A DNA stretch of 64,000 nt from Lomentospora prolificans (taxonomy: Eukaryota; Ascomycota; Sordariomycetes; Microascales; Microascaceae), in contig JARFXM010000011.1 of the NCBI GenBank assembly GCA_029532625.1, positions 682,001 through 746,000 of the forward strand, written 5' to 3'. The translations under genes and the position numbers were made by a program. Positions 11,695 to 22,675 of the stretch are shown in pieces. The notes beneath the pieces are model-generated. The model worked only from the letters and a program-made list of their open reading frames with translations. It ran no database searches and had not been told where the DNA came from. Position 1 is the first letter of the stretch. Every line of letters begins with the position of its first letter.

Positions 11695-14543
11695 GATGAT
11701 GATTATTGGCAGTCTCCAGGGAAGCCTTAGTGAGATGTTAATATCGACTGAAAGCAGAGACTGCACATCTTATTTGAACATGAGAATCTTGGCGTTTTTA
11801 TAACCTACCGATGATAAAGATGCAATTATTTAATATCCGTCGATCCGAACAAGCTTCCGCGTTGAGACACTCTAGCGATATAGGGCGATCGTCTCCTCGT
11901 CCTTCCTAACTAAGGCTGCATCTGATCCGCCATGCAAAGCTGCGGCGCCTGGATCTTTTGTTGCCATCCGTGCAAGTTCACGGATGCACTTCCAAAAATC
12001 CCCAGAGCTTCCGAACCCGACCTTGAGTTGTAATTAGCACATCATTTTTCCTACCCCAAGTCGCCAACTCCAAGTACCGAAACCCCACGCGCACGCGTCT
12101 ATGTTCCGTCCGAGAGAGGCTCGCTGCGGTTATACCAAGATCCCATGCAGCTCACCAACCCCGCCCGAAACGGGAAGGTCAATCCGGCAGATGATTCGTC
12201 TATGCAACCCGCCCAGCCAAGATTTGGGGGTAAGGCAATTTATTGGAGATCGGAGGTGACGAACCTAATATAGAAGGCACTGGCTTATAAGGTCGCGCGC
12301 GTGGTCCATCAAGCGTCGGTGGATTCCTGTCACACCAGGGAGCTGCCCATTGGGGCAGTGGTCTGTGAGGCGTGGAGAATATCGCCAGCTGGTTGAAGAG
12401 ATGGGGTGGTGGCGCAATTGGTCGTAGCGATCACTGAATCGTCACGGCCTGGCTGGTACAGGTCTGACATACATGAGCGCGGGAACTTTGTCGCCGCAGG
12501 CGAAGCAAAGAGCCCTGTTTTTCCTTTAAACGAGGCTAATAATGGTATACAATGGTCATAATAAGAATCCCCGTTTCATTTTCTAGAATTTACTCTGCTG
12601 CCTAGAGATATATAGAAATATTTGTGATAGGCAATGTAGGAATGCAAATGTGCCGAGATCGACGACCAAATGTCGTGGTGTACGACAACCTGAGCTTGGT
12701 CCTATCATTGATATTGTCGTCAAATGTAACAAAACAATGGTATCAATTCGTTCCAAATATGTTTTCACGTTATACAACTCACCACCCACTCATTCAAAAT
12801 GAACTCAAGACGTGCTCTTCGAGTTTTCGCTTTCTGAGAGTTGTATTTGCCTAGGAACCGACTCAGATATCCGCAAATCTCCACATCCTGCTTTAAAACG
12901 AGCGCTGCGAAAGAGTACGGTCGCAGTATAAGAGCGAAGCCGGTTCCGTTACTTGCAATAGCTATTGCTGGCGAGTGTATCGATATAGGCAGAAATCCTA
13001 CAATAATATATGTACCTTCACGTTCTAATACCTAGCAGCAAGACAAGGCAAGCAAGCCACCATATCGGATCGTCTGACGAATGCGGGAATGCTCTAGTAC
13101 ACTGGGCATAAACCTCCCTATATTCTCAGTCCCAGTTTTCTAATTACATGGTAGGTTAACGCTGGTGTGCTTCACGCCATATCGTGCTCAGAAGAGTGGC
13201 CCAGTGGAATGGCTACCCGTGATGGTTCATGATATTACTCTCGAGTCTCGACTGCTGCTCCTTGCACTTTATAACTTCAACCTCGATCGCGTTGCAGGAT
13301 CTCTCCACAGGCGTCTAAGTAGACCTCATCTTGCGCCGAAACGAGAGTTGTGCGCCGACAACATAGCCACCTGTCGTGTTTGTCACACGAAATGCGACTG
13401 CTGCGTGACTGCTAAATGTAGACTTCTGTGTCTACATGACGCGTGATGAGATCCTTAGTAAACTTCCAGGAAGAAGCGGCGAAGCACAAATGAAGCTTCA
13501 ACTAGGCGTTGGATGGATAGACTCTTCGCGGGGACCCTCCGACGCATACATTCTGTGATGCGGGCTCAAGTGGCAAGATGATCAACCACACCGAATAAGG
13601 AAAGCATTAATACACGATCGAATGGCGCTCAGACCCGCCGGAGAACGCCGCCATTGCGGGCATCGCCCTGGAATTCTCGCAAGGCCTAGGTACGAATTTC
13701 CTCCAATTTAGCATAAGTCCAGGAGCAAAGGTCCCAGACACTACGGAAGCCGCTAGGGACTGCGGATAACAGTCATCAGCTGCCATCTTGAGGGATTGCC
13801 GTCAAGATAAAGAATCGGACTTATGTGGAGTTTTCGAATGGACGAACCTCGCCACGAGAATGCATCGCGCTCTCGGAGTCTGTGGCAGAAGTGGATAAAG
13901 CTTTTATTGGGGGGGAAGGAACCTCTTTGGATACAGATATATGACCTTACAGAATCTAACACAATCACCTCGTCGACCCAGGAATGGAGCTACGGGGTCA
14001 GGCACAGCGCAGCCTTGATAGCGGTCGGGGTCAGCGCTTGTATAGCTTTTGCGTATTTTATGATCTAGAATAAATTAGTTTAACGGTAGACTTGTACTTA
14101 ACTATGGCATCAGCATGTATATTGACTCTTCTCCGCACTTGATGTAGACACTGGGGCCGCCTGATCCTCGATCAAGGCCGATATTACTCACGAGACACCG
14201 GGAAAACTATTAAGTCGAGGAATGTTGGAAGGATAACTTCACCATGTTAACTCCTGTACCTAGATGTAGATGGTAGAGTTTACAGTAAACAAGTTGTATC
14301 GTAATTTTCACGGTTTGGTTTCACTGTTGGCGATAGATAAGGTGGAAATCAAACATACTCCCATAAAACAAACAAGAGCTAGCTAGCTGAGCGAGTGACT
14401 ATTCAACAGACTTAAACTCCCCAAGACCCATGATCCCGCCATTCCGTAACCCGTTAAGGAGACCGTGCACCTTCAAAGTTGACACCTTTAGATGATTCCC
14501 AGATATTGCTATGAGTCGATGTCGCAACTTTGAAGTTGCTCAC
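11695..14543. other. Gene-poor region of about 2.8 kb
   Basis: No open frame here has a recognisable domain or plausible spliced structure. Stops are dense in all frames. Confidence 0.5.
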
Positions 14544-14982
14544 TTAGTAGCAAGTGCAGACGCTATGGATGAGTGGTTAGTAGAGGCCGGAGGAGTAAGA
14601 TAATCAACATGGGTCCTTACTTCTTCTTGTTGCAGTAGCCGCCGCTACCCTTGAGGAGGAAGCACTACAATCGACTGTTAGTTTGCTCCACTGGATTGAA
14701 CTATACTGATATTGGTTAGTTTCGAACCTTGATCTGGCATCCCTTGTTGCCGGAAAGGAAGGAGCAGGTCCAGCCAGCACGAGCTTCGAGGTCGAGGCTG
14801 CGAGCCTCGATATCAGAGGGCTCCTCGCTCTCAGAGAGAGAGACGAGCTCAGCGACGAGGGCGTCGATGTCGGTTGGAGACCGAGCGTCGATGTTGGAGA
14901 CGGAGTCAGTGGCAGGAGCAGCCATGGCAGCCATGGGGAGGGCAATGAGAGCGGAGGAGATGATGGCCTTGAAGAAATGCAT
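14544..14982 (-). CDS. Defensin-like antimicrobial peptide precursor (CS-alpha-beta)
   Basis: Three exons are read: 14728-14982, 14621-14664 and 14544-14562. They are joined by introns of 63 and 58 nt. The second intron has donor GTAAGG, a TACTAAC branch point and acceptor ATAG. The 105-residue product has a signal peptide (MHFFKAIISSALIALPMAAMA), an acidic propeptide ending EAR, and a mature part of about 37 residues beginning AGWTC. Cysteine spacing is C-x8-C-x3-C-x9-C-x5-C-x-C with GGYC before the fourth Cys, the classic signature of invertebrate-type/fungal defensins. Without the third exon the last CxC would be lost and the frame would stop after NKKK. Such peptides are secreted after Kex2-like processing and act on bacteria or fungi; the target here is unknown. 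Confidence 0.88.
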
Positions 14983-16143
14983 TTTGATCGACGGTTTGTT
15001 TGTTCGTGGAGGGAAGTGGTGTTTTTAAGAGGGTTTGGAGCTGATGAAGCTGTGAAGGAGGGCTGCGGTGTTTTAGGTGAAGATGGAGCTGAGAGAACTG
15101 TTGAGGTTGTTGATGATGATGAACAGAAAATAGTGACGGTTTGAGGGTTCGTCGAGGCCTTTTTATATTTGAAAATTCCCATATAAACTCATCACGCACA
15201 CTACAGTTCCACGAGTCTATCGTGAGGTCCCAGTAATCCTTGATCCATTGTCCTTCAAGGTCATCGCCAGCATGGAAAGCGTTGGTGTTGATCGACGACG
15301 AGCTACTATTTGCAGGTCGTCAATTATTTTTAGAGTCGGGCCAAATAATCATCGCAAGATCAAATCTTACTCGTAAGGCTCTTCAACAGAGATCTGACGA
15401 TGCTTAACCAGGAAGTTGTCGACGAAAAGATATGAATAGTAATCCGTTTGCATGGTCCCTTGGGTTCGACGGAATGTTCTTCCGGTCTTACAGATGATCT
15501 CGCCCCCGCATCGGCCAATGGTGACAATCGCCGCAGCGGCTGAAACATTATGCTCACCCACAAAAGGTAGAAGCTACACGCGACACAGCCAGCCGTAGAA
15601 CATATTAATTCTCCACATAAGCGCATTAGCCAAGCAGAAACCCGACGTCATTTCACAGCTCTCTCATTCGATTCACACTAGCTACAAGATCGGTGCCACG
15701 GAGGCGGCTGTCATGATATGATTACGCAGAAAATAGAAGCACGAGATCTCCGCTTTTGCGCTTAATCGATGCAATGGTTTGCTGGAAAATCCTGGAATCA
15801 TCGCGTTGCTTCACCCATTAATGTCAGGGAAACGCACTGGCCGTAGGTCTCTTGAAACAGGCTCATGTGCTTTCGCGCCACGTTCAGCTCTCGCCCAGCC
15901 ATACATATCAGGTTCAGCTTCCGCATTTTAACCTTAAAACTATATCTGGACTAAGTCGCTGTGGGGCCTGAATATAGTGTGTAAATTATTGTGTTAAGGT
16001 ACCGATGTCATCTCTAGCCTAACGGGGACCAGTTTTCAGGTCCACTCGAGTATGACTCATCGTAATTACCTGACGCCAATGCCCCCAGACCCCAGGGTCC
16101 CCCACACCTTTCAGTTTCCCCGTGCTCTTCCAACTCTATGACA
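14983..16143. other. Intergenic region upstream of the defensin gene
   Basis: It contains the defensin promoter side. Only short, domain-less open frames are seen (for example 15360-15626 minus). Confidence 0.45.
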
Positions 16144-17232
16144 GGGTGCAGACCCTCGATATGGCTCCCCGATTGACATCATCACAGCATGCTCAGATCT
16201 TACATATGCTACTCGAAGGCTTCTCAGACAAAGCCATAATTGAAGTAGTGCCTTGCACTATCCGATCCCTCCGTACAATCCGATCAACGTACACGCGATT
16301 CGGAACGACGACCGTACCTACGAACCGTACCGGCCCTGATCCCAAGATTACCCCCACAATGGAAGACGCACTTTGCCACCGGCTGGCTAAAGACCCTGAT
16401 ATGAACCAACGTGAGATGGTTGATTTTATTAGTGAAGAGTTTGACGAACGAAGAAGTATCCATCACTACGATTACTCGAACCTTAAACCGGCGTAAAATA
16501 TCCTACAAGGTAATGAGGCGCGTAGCCCAGCAACAGGTGCCTGATCTGCAGCATTTCTACTATTACAGACTTAAAATGCTGGGATGCCGATCATATCATA
16601 TGGTATTTATCGATGAGTCTGGCATTAGTAGACCAGGCATGTTTCAACGTAAGGGATGGTCTCCAAAGGGGATCACTCCAGTGTAGAAGGCAAGGTTCGA
16701 ACGCGGGACCAGAGTGCAGTTCATCGCCGCGTACACACAGAGGGGTGTAAAGCTATGCCGATTTTTCACTGGATCAATGGACAAGCCTCTATTTGAAGAC
16801 TTCATCGAACAATTGCTTTGTCACTGCGGTAAATGGCCGCAGCCCGAGACCGTACTTATTATGGATAATGTCGGATTCCACTACTCGGATCAAGTCCAAC
16901 AAATGTGTATGGAAGCTGGCGTAAAGCTGGATTTTACGCCTCCATACAGTCCAAGGACCGATCCGATCGAGGAGTTTTTTGGAAAAGTCAAAACACATGT
17001 GAAGTCGCAACGCAAAAACTACAAGGCGCTGATTCAGAGGTATTTTGAAAAGCCCCGCATTCATTTCCTCCGGTGTGGCTATTCACGAACACTCTCGACG
17101 ACGTGCCATGGGCAGGCTCTGTATGACGAGGCTGGCTATGGCTACCGTCTATTCTCAGCGGGTAGACTACATAAGAGGGAAGAAGATTGGTGGGGGGGCC
17201 GGGAGTTGACGGAGCATAAATCCACTAACTGA
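16144..17232 (+). pseudogene. Broken Tc1/mariner (IS630)-type transposase
   Basis: From about 16161 the plus strand encodes an N-terminal helix-turn-helix part (MAPRLTSSQHAQILHML). The frame shifts near 16446, continues with TITRTLNRRKISYK and the first catalytic Asp (MVFIDESG), and hits a stop at 16684. It then continues with the second Asp (LIMDNVGFHYSD) and the third acidic position (PPYSPRTDPIEEFF). All parts of the DDE domain are present in order, so this is a whole transposase interrupted by one frameshift and one stop, not a fragment. I could not find clear terminal inverted repeats in the flanks, so the element ends are unknown. Confidence 0.85.
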
Positions 17233-17599
17233 TTAGCGAGCTGCTTTGGTTGGCAAAATATGGTGGTCCTAGGTCAACAGCATAGAGTAATAAAAATGAC
17301 AAAACCCGAAGTCAAACTGGGATAATAGCAACATTAGGCGGGTTCAATTGACTGACGGAATGATTCCGAGAATCATGATTGCCCCGCAGTTACTCACGAA
17401 CTCTTAGCATCCGACCAGAGTTCAGGGTCTACTTCTTTAAACAACTTGGCCGTCTCGCCGATCAAGGTCTCCATACAGTTGTCTAAGTCCGCATCCATCT
17501 ATTCGAAATTTTAAGTTAGAAAATGAATGCTCGGCTCAAGGTAAACATGGTAGGTAATAGAAAAAAAAGTAATAGGCCTCTTGCAGGGAATGACTAGCC
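17233..17599. other. Flank between transposase relic and coiled-coil pseudogene
   Basis: No gene is seen. It may include the right end of the transposon and the 3' end of the following pseudogene. Confidence 0.4.
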
Positions 17600-18960
17600 T
17601 TCTCAGCAAGTTCTTCGGCTCCAGAGCATATCTTCTCTCTTTGTCTCGTTATATCGTCCAACGTAGCCTGGAGACCACCCGCTACTGGGTCCTCGATGAG
17701 GTGAAGTCCACTGAGCCAATTGATGCCGGGAATGATGCACTGGGACGAGACATCGTTGTACAGCTTGGCTGCCTTGGCTGCGAAGAGGAAGCTAGCCTTC
17801 AGTTGGAATGACTTTTTAAAGATGCTCTACCAAGAAGATAGCGCCAAACTATTAGCCAAGCAAGTACACAATACATGTACTAGTCGCGGAGGCGGCGCGA
17901 CACTAACTTTCTTAATCTCTTCATCTTGAAGTTCCTCTAGCCCAATTTACAGGTCGAAAACAATTTTTCCAGCCTCAGTGCCAATATCCATCAGGTTCTG
18001 AATGTTAATGAGATACTCCATAAACATGTCGATCTTGTTCTGCAGGTCAGACAAGTAGTTGATCGATCTTCGTACGATGGCGGTTAGGTGCGACTGTTAG
18101 TTCCATGCAGTCAGCTGGGCTACACATGTGTTCTCTCATCAGAATCTCAATAACTATATAAGGATATTTCATATATATCCACTTACAAGGAATTGGCTGT
18201 GAGTAGCAAGTTCCGCCAATGTCTCTTTCAGGCAGGCAGTTTCCCTCTCCAGTTGGTTGATCCTCGTCATTCTCTCTTGTCAATTAGAATCAATGACTGA
18301 GCATTGCACTCCTAGAGCAACTAATCCAGCGAGTGCAACTGGAGCAGCCACACCCACAGCCGCGACGCCCCCGACAATTGCTCCAGCCCGGGCCAAAGTA
18401 GCTTATGAAACCCATTTCTATTAGCATCCTGTATCACATCACATTGGAGGGAGGGAAAAAAGAAGACAGCGTACGGGGGAGGTTGTTGAGAGCTGCCTCG
18501 TAGGCGCGGAGAGCCCCTTCAAACCTTGACAAGAATTCGGCCAGGTATATCTATTCCTGCTCGAGCTGCTTCTCGGACTGCAACTTCTCCATTTCCTTCT
18601 TCCTAAGTTCGCTCTTAGTCTATTGCTCTTGTTGCAGGTTCTGGCCTACTAGGTATTAGCCATGCGCTCCCCCATAGTTTGAAGTCTGTATCTCCATACG
18701 CACTTACTACATCCTATAGTGCTCGCAACAGGAAGGCTGTGAGCTTTCGCCACTGCCCGAACTCATCTCTGATTTTGCGAATCTCTTGCACCGATTTGCC
18801 TACTATTTCTTAGCCTAAGTCAAAATATCGCCTGAAGTGTCTATCCCTGGCAGCAGACTGGTTAGGCTTGAGATACTTCATCATTTAGTCAACCTACGTA
18901 GAGTCTTGATCAATTTCTATCCATAGAGCGTAGTGAGGCCTCTGAAACTAACTATGCCTT
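17600..18960 (-). pseudogene. Decayed intron-containing coiled-coil gene with a central hydrophobic segment
   Basis: Reading the minus strand downward gives coding-like stretches joined by canonical introns: a helical part at about 18890-18720, a Gln/Glu/Lys coiled coil at 18640-18500, an Ala/Gly/Val-rich hydrophobic segment at about 18400-18310, further helices at 18270-18186 and 18090-17940, and a C-terminal part at 17812-17625. Introns with GT..AG ends lie at about 18490-18400, 18185-18096 and 17910-17826. At least seven in-frame stops interrupt it, so no full protein can be made. I do not recognise the family. Long helices around a hydrophobic hairpin-like segment resemble membrane-inserting helical-bundle proteins, but that is only an architectural guess. 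The 5' end (to about 19350) is unclear. Confidence 0.5.
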
Positions 18961-20713
18961 CAGGCCAACCCATCTCATCCGCCCAGCAATAGACCTTTTT
19001 CATACCCTCTCCCGTATGTCTAAGAGCATCCTGACCAACTGCTAGGCAGTCTGTGGCATTGGCGTAGAGGGTTACATATCTTTAGGCACTTCTGTAAGTT
19101 CAAGATCTCTAGATGACCGCCCCAGTGGGTTCAGGAAAGTGCGAGCCACGTTTGACACCACCTACTTTAGTCCCTCGCCGGATAGGGGGATAGGCATCAC
19201 TTCCTTTGTAGATACTATCAGTAGTATCTGCGCCATAACAACGACGCATTCAGGACCGGCCTGGATGTTCAGGCTCCATTCCCGCGAAGGCTGAATCTGA
19301 TCTTGCAGCTCTTGGCCGGTTCGGGTCAGCTCTTTCTCAGGCTCCATCAAGGGCACTTTGCTAAAGTGGAATCAAGGAGACGCTGGAAGTGGAACTTAAT
19401 TTAAGATTCACGACTTCGGGTGGTGTTGGGTGAAATGACAGTGATGAACGTGCCGCTGGGGGATGGGTAACGGTTCCTAGCTTAAAGGCGGTTCTGCTCC
19501 TCCCCTCAACCACAAGGATCCTACGCATGTTTGGTAAGGTTACATGAGATTGATGCCCAATGTCTGACTGCCAATGCCATGGCACCTAACGGCTAGCACA
19601 TGACGTTCGGCCACAGTTCTTGTGCGACACATCTCCTCAGGAGGGCTGCGGTTGGTCAGAATTCCTGACGGGTTGCAGAGAATGGCTAGGTTGAGCATGT
19701 CTCACTGGTTGACGAAGAATGTCAATCGGCGTCAATGGAGGCATTGCACCGGGTGTCCGCCTCCATGTGCTGCTTTACCTTGTATCCAACATGCAACATT
19801 AGTCCCAGGAGGACGGTAGCAGGTAAAGCTTGACACCATGACTAAATGTCCAAGGGCTTTGCACAAAATTTGATGGAGGATAGTCGGTTCGAGTCGATCC
19901 TGGTTATCAAAAGTTGAACGCTATAAGGAAAATCATCGCGATAGTGCTGCATCATTCACAATCTCGATCTTAGCAAAAGTCCGTTGAATTTTAGGGAGGG
20001 AGTGTCTCGACGTACATGTACCTCTGACCATCATCTGTGCCTTCTTTCCCAGGCCAGGGAGACCTGGAGCTCGACAGGAACATTGCAGCCTGTCATCTTG
20101 CCAAAGTTGGGTAAAGTTCCCGCCGTGATGGTTTGACGCTATCATTGCCGCAAACCGCTATTGGACCGAATACAAACTTTCCGAATTAAGGTACCGAATA
20201 GCCCCGAGAGTGAGGGTGGGACGAGAAAGGTGTTGAGAACGGGGAATCGGAGACAGAGTTGATGAGAAAGTGGTACTTTGTGTTCGTCGGGCCAGGAGCT
20301 CTGCCTCGCGTCGTTGTCGGCACGTGACCAAAAAATGAGATGAATCAGAAAACGGCATGCTCGGACCGCCGAAATTCCAGATGCTATCCCATGCGCAGTT
20401 CTAGCACAGCGAGGATATTATTCGCTCCAGGAGAGCAATGATTAGGCTCATTCGTCACTTCTCGGCGCGTGTCGTCACCGTGCGATGGGGGAAGGCATGG
20501 GGCTTTGCCCTTGACATCGCATACCTTTTTTTGCCAGCACGTCCTACCAGCGCTGCCAGCACGCGAGAGTTAGCATCAGTTAGTAACTAGAGGTTTCTCT
20601 TCGCCATCAACCCATACTGATCCGTATCCTGAAAGGCCGGCGATGCTCCAGACCGTGTTCCTCCTCCAAACCTACTCTCGACGAACTACCCGTGCGCATC
20701 CCCGGAACTCCTC
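18961..20713. other. Flank with possible 5' remains of the coiled-coil pseudogene
   Basis: The minus strand at 19162-19356 is open and begins MEPEKELTRTG. It could be the old 5' part of the coiled-coil gene, but the link is broken. From 19360 to 20713 nothing is recognised apart from the kinase upstream region. Confidence 0.35.
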
Positions 20714-21442
20714 ATGATTGGAAACACTTCAGAGAGCTGGCGAATTGGAGATGTGGTCCGGAAAGTATATCGCGTGGATAACGATAAAGACATAACGAAT
20801 GCGAATATGGAAGCAGCAAAAAACGAAGCTAATGTATACTTAATTCTTGGTGAACACCGTCTAGTCGCAAAATGTCTCTCTATCGGTCCTGAGAAGAGCT
20901 ATGTCGACCTAGAATTCTATTCTCAGGGAACCTTACGCGACTACATCTCCTCGAACCGATCGAATATCTCGGATCAGCAGCTCAAGACCTGGGCCTATCA
21001 GCTCGTGGAGAGTGTGGCATATATCCATTCAAAGGGTGTTCGACACGCAGATCTACGTCTAGATCAGTGGCTTCTCGATGAAAACCTACTCCTGCATCTA
21101 GCTGATTTCAACGGATCCGGCTTCGACAGCCGACCGGAGCTTGGCTTGGACTCTACACCCGCTACAAGCATTGAATGCGCGTCCCATTGTCTTCCCCGCG
21201 ACTTGGAGAAAGATAGTACTGTGGAATCAGATTTGTTCGCGTTGGGGTCGTCGCTATATGAGCTTATGACCAATTCACGGCCATACGATGGCGAAGAAGA
21301 TGGTGTTATTGAATCCAATTTCGCCAAGCAAATATTCCCCCCCGTTGAACATCTGCTGATGGGAGATGTCATCATGGCCTGCTGGAGAGGCCAATATACC
21401 TCAGCAGAACAAATATTAGACCATCTAAGGCCCAAGCCCTGA
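20714..21442 (+). CDS. Atypical protein-kinase-like protein
   Basis: A single exon of 242 residues covers most of a protein kinase fold. The hinge region is DLEFYSQGTLRDYI. The catalytic loop reads HADLRLDQWLLD in place of HRDLKxxN, keeping the Asp but with Gln for the metal-binding Asn. The DFG motif is DFN (LADFNGSGFDS). A C-lobe with SDLFALGSSLYELMT and a C-terminal RPKP follow. No glycine-rich loop and no clear beta3 Lys are seen; the N-lobe is short, and an upstream exon is possible because the frame is open back to about 20640. Proteins of this sort form expanded families in filamentous fungi, and many are thought to be weak or inactive kinases. A frameshifted unknown gene follows on the same strand. 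Confidence 0.7.
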   Translation: MIGNTSESWRIGDVVRKVYRVDNDKDITNANMEAAKNEANVYLILGEHRLVAKCLSIGPEKSYVDLEFYSQGTLRDYISSNRSNISDQQLKTWAYQLVESVAYIHSKGVRHADLRLDQWLLDENLLLHLADFNGSGFDSRPELGLDSTPATSIECASHCLPRDLEKDSTVESDLFALGSSLYELMTNSRPYDGEEDGVIESNFAKQIFPPVEHLLMGDVIMACWRGQYTSAEQILDHLRPKP

Positions 21443-21580
21443 TTATCTCCGCTCTAGCATCCCATACATATCTATCCCATAGGTAATAGTTAGCGAGTCT
21501 TCCTGGTTCTGATCGTGTACCGTAGGATCTATCAAGTCATTGATATAACGAGGTCCTTGTACCTACTATGATTTCTGTTC

Positions 21581-22675
21581 GTGGTTGTGTCCAGGCCGAG
21601 GCCCTTTCTGCAGCAGAGCGAACTGGCAATTCCCGAGCCAAGTGATCAGGGACCGGACTCCTCCCCATTGCTTTATACCATCACATGGATGTTGCGATTG
21701 CGGAAGGGGAAATTGATGAAGCTCACAGAAGATACTATAGAGAACATCGACATCGCGCCCGGTGCGTACTGGAAAGTAAATTTAGAGTCGAAACTCGCGA
21801 GCGAAGCCCAAGAAAGGGTGCCTGAACCCCGATACCAACACCGTGATACAATCATCACTGTATCCACTTCCAAGCGTGGCGAGCCAAGATTTCCAAAAGA
21901 CCTTCCCAAATCTAGATGTTGATTGGAACGTCATCGAGAATAAGCTGAGGTCCTGGAGCCACCCGAAACATAAGCTGAGAGTTACGATTTTATTGATCTA
22001 CAGGGAGTGCGAGCTGCCTACCACTAAGAAGGTTAGACGTGGAGCTACAAAGAAACACGCAGGGGCATTAGAGAAACTCATTGCCCAGCAAAACGCGACC
22101 GGCGCAGGTGCTGTATGGCAAGACCTCTATCGGCTATTCCTGTGCCAAAGCAAGTCGTGCACTAACCAAGGATTCTATTGCTGGCGTAACGACAGCAGGC
22201 ACTATAAACTCGACAATAAAATTCTAGAGGAGCTTGTCGATTGTGCTGGGGAAGGGATCGAGCTGAAATCGCACGCTGATATACCGGAAAGGATTCGTGA
22301 GATGATTAAAGCACGTGAGATGGAAGACGCGCAGCGAAGGAGGCGAAAGGCTACTGTGCCCGACGGCTGCTGCCCCTGTCGTCATAATGATACCCCATCT
22401 GATCGCCCTAACAGTAGCGTAGAGCTTACTCTGCCGATGGGGATCGATGAGGCGCTAAAGCCGTACGCCGATTGGCTTTGTGGGTCGTGAATGTGAATTG
22501 GCGGGCGTCTTATCAGGCAGCGGGTGCGGCGGCGATAGAAAGGGGCTATGACCTTCAGTGGTTCTGCAATAACAAGGCCGCGGGAATCGAGATATTGAAG
22601 GCATGCGGCATCATGCCTGGTATTGCTGAGCAGTTTGTAAACAAGATTACAAAATGGGTCGATGAAATCAAATAA
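21581..22675 (+). pseudogene. Frameshifted unknown fungal gene
   Basis: Three reading frames must be joined to give one coding-like product. The first (21581 to about 21890) contains TITWMLRLRKGKLMKLTED and EPRYQHRDTIITVS. The second (about 21890-22480) contains FPNLDVDWNVIENKLRSW, a Cys-containing middle part (LCQSKSCTNQGFYCW), a basic segment and LPMGIDEALKPYADW. The third (22472-22675) ends VNKITKWVDEIK. The changes of frame near 21890 and 22480 have no intron of possible size, so they are indels. I do not recognise a named domain. It resembles large families of unknown multi-copy fungal proteins. Sequence error at both places is possible but less likely than decay in this degenerate neighbourhood. 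Confidence 0.5.

Noticed and set aside
11695..14543. Search for CRISPR-like or other regular repeat arrays in the gene-poor regions
   Set aside because: No regularly spaced repeats are seen. The only clear tandem repeat in the window is the coding minisatellite at 56.3-57.3 kb.
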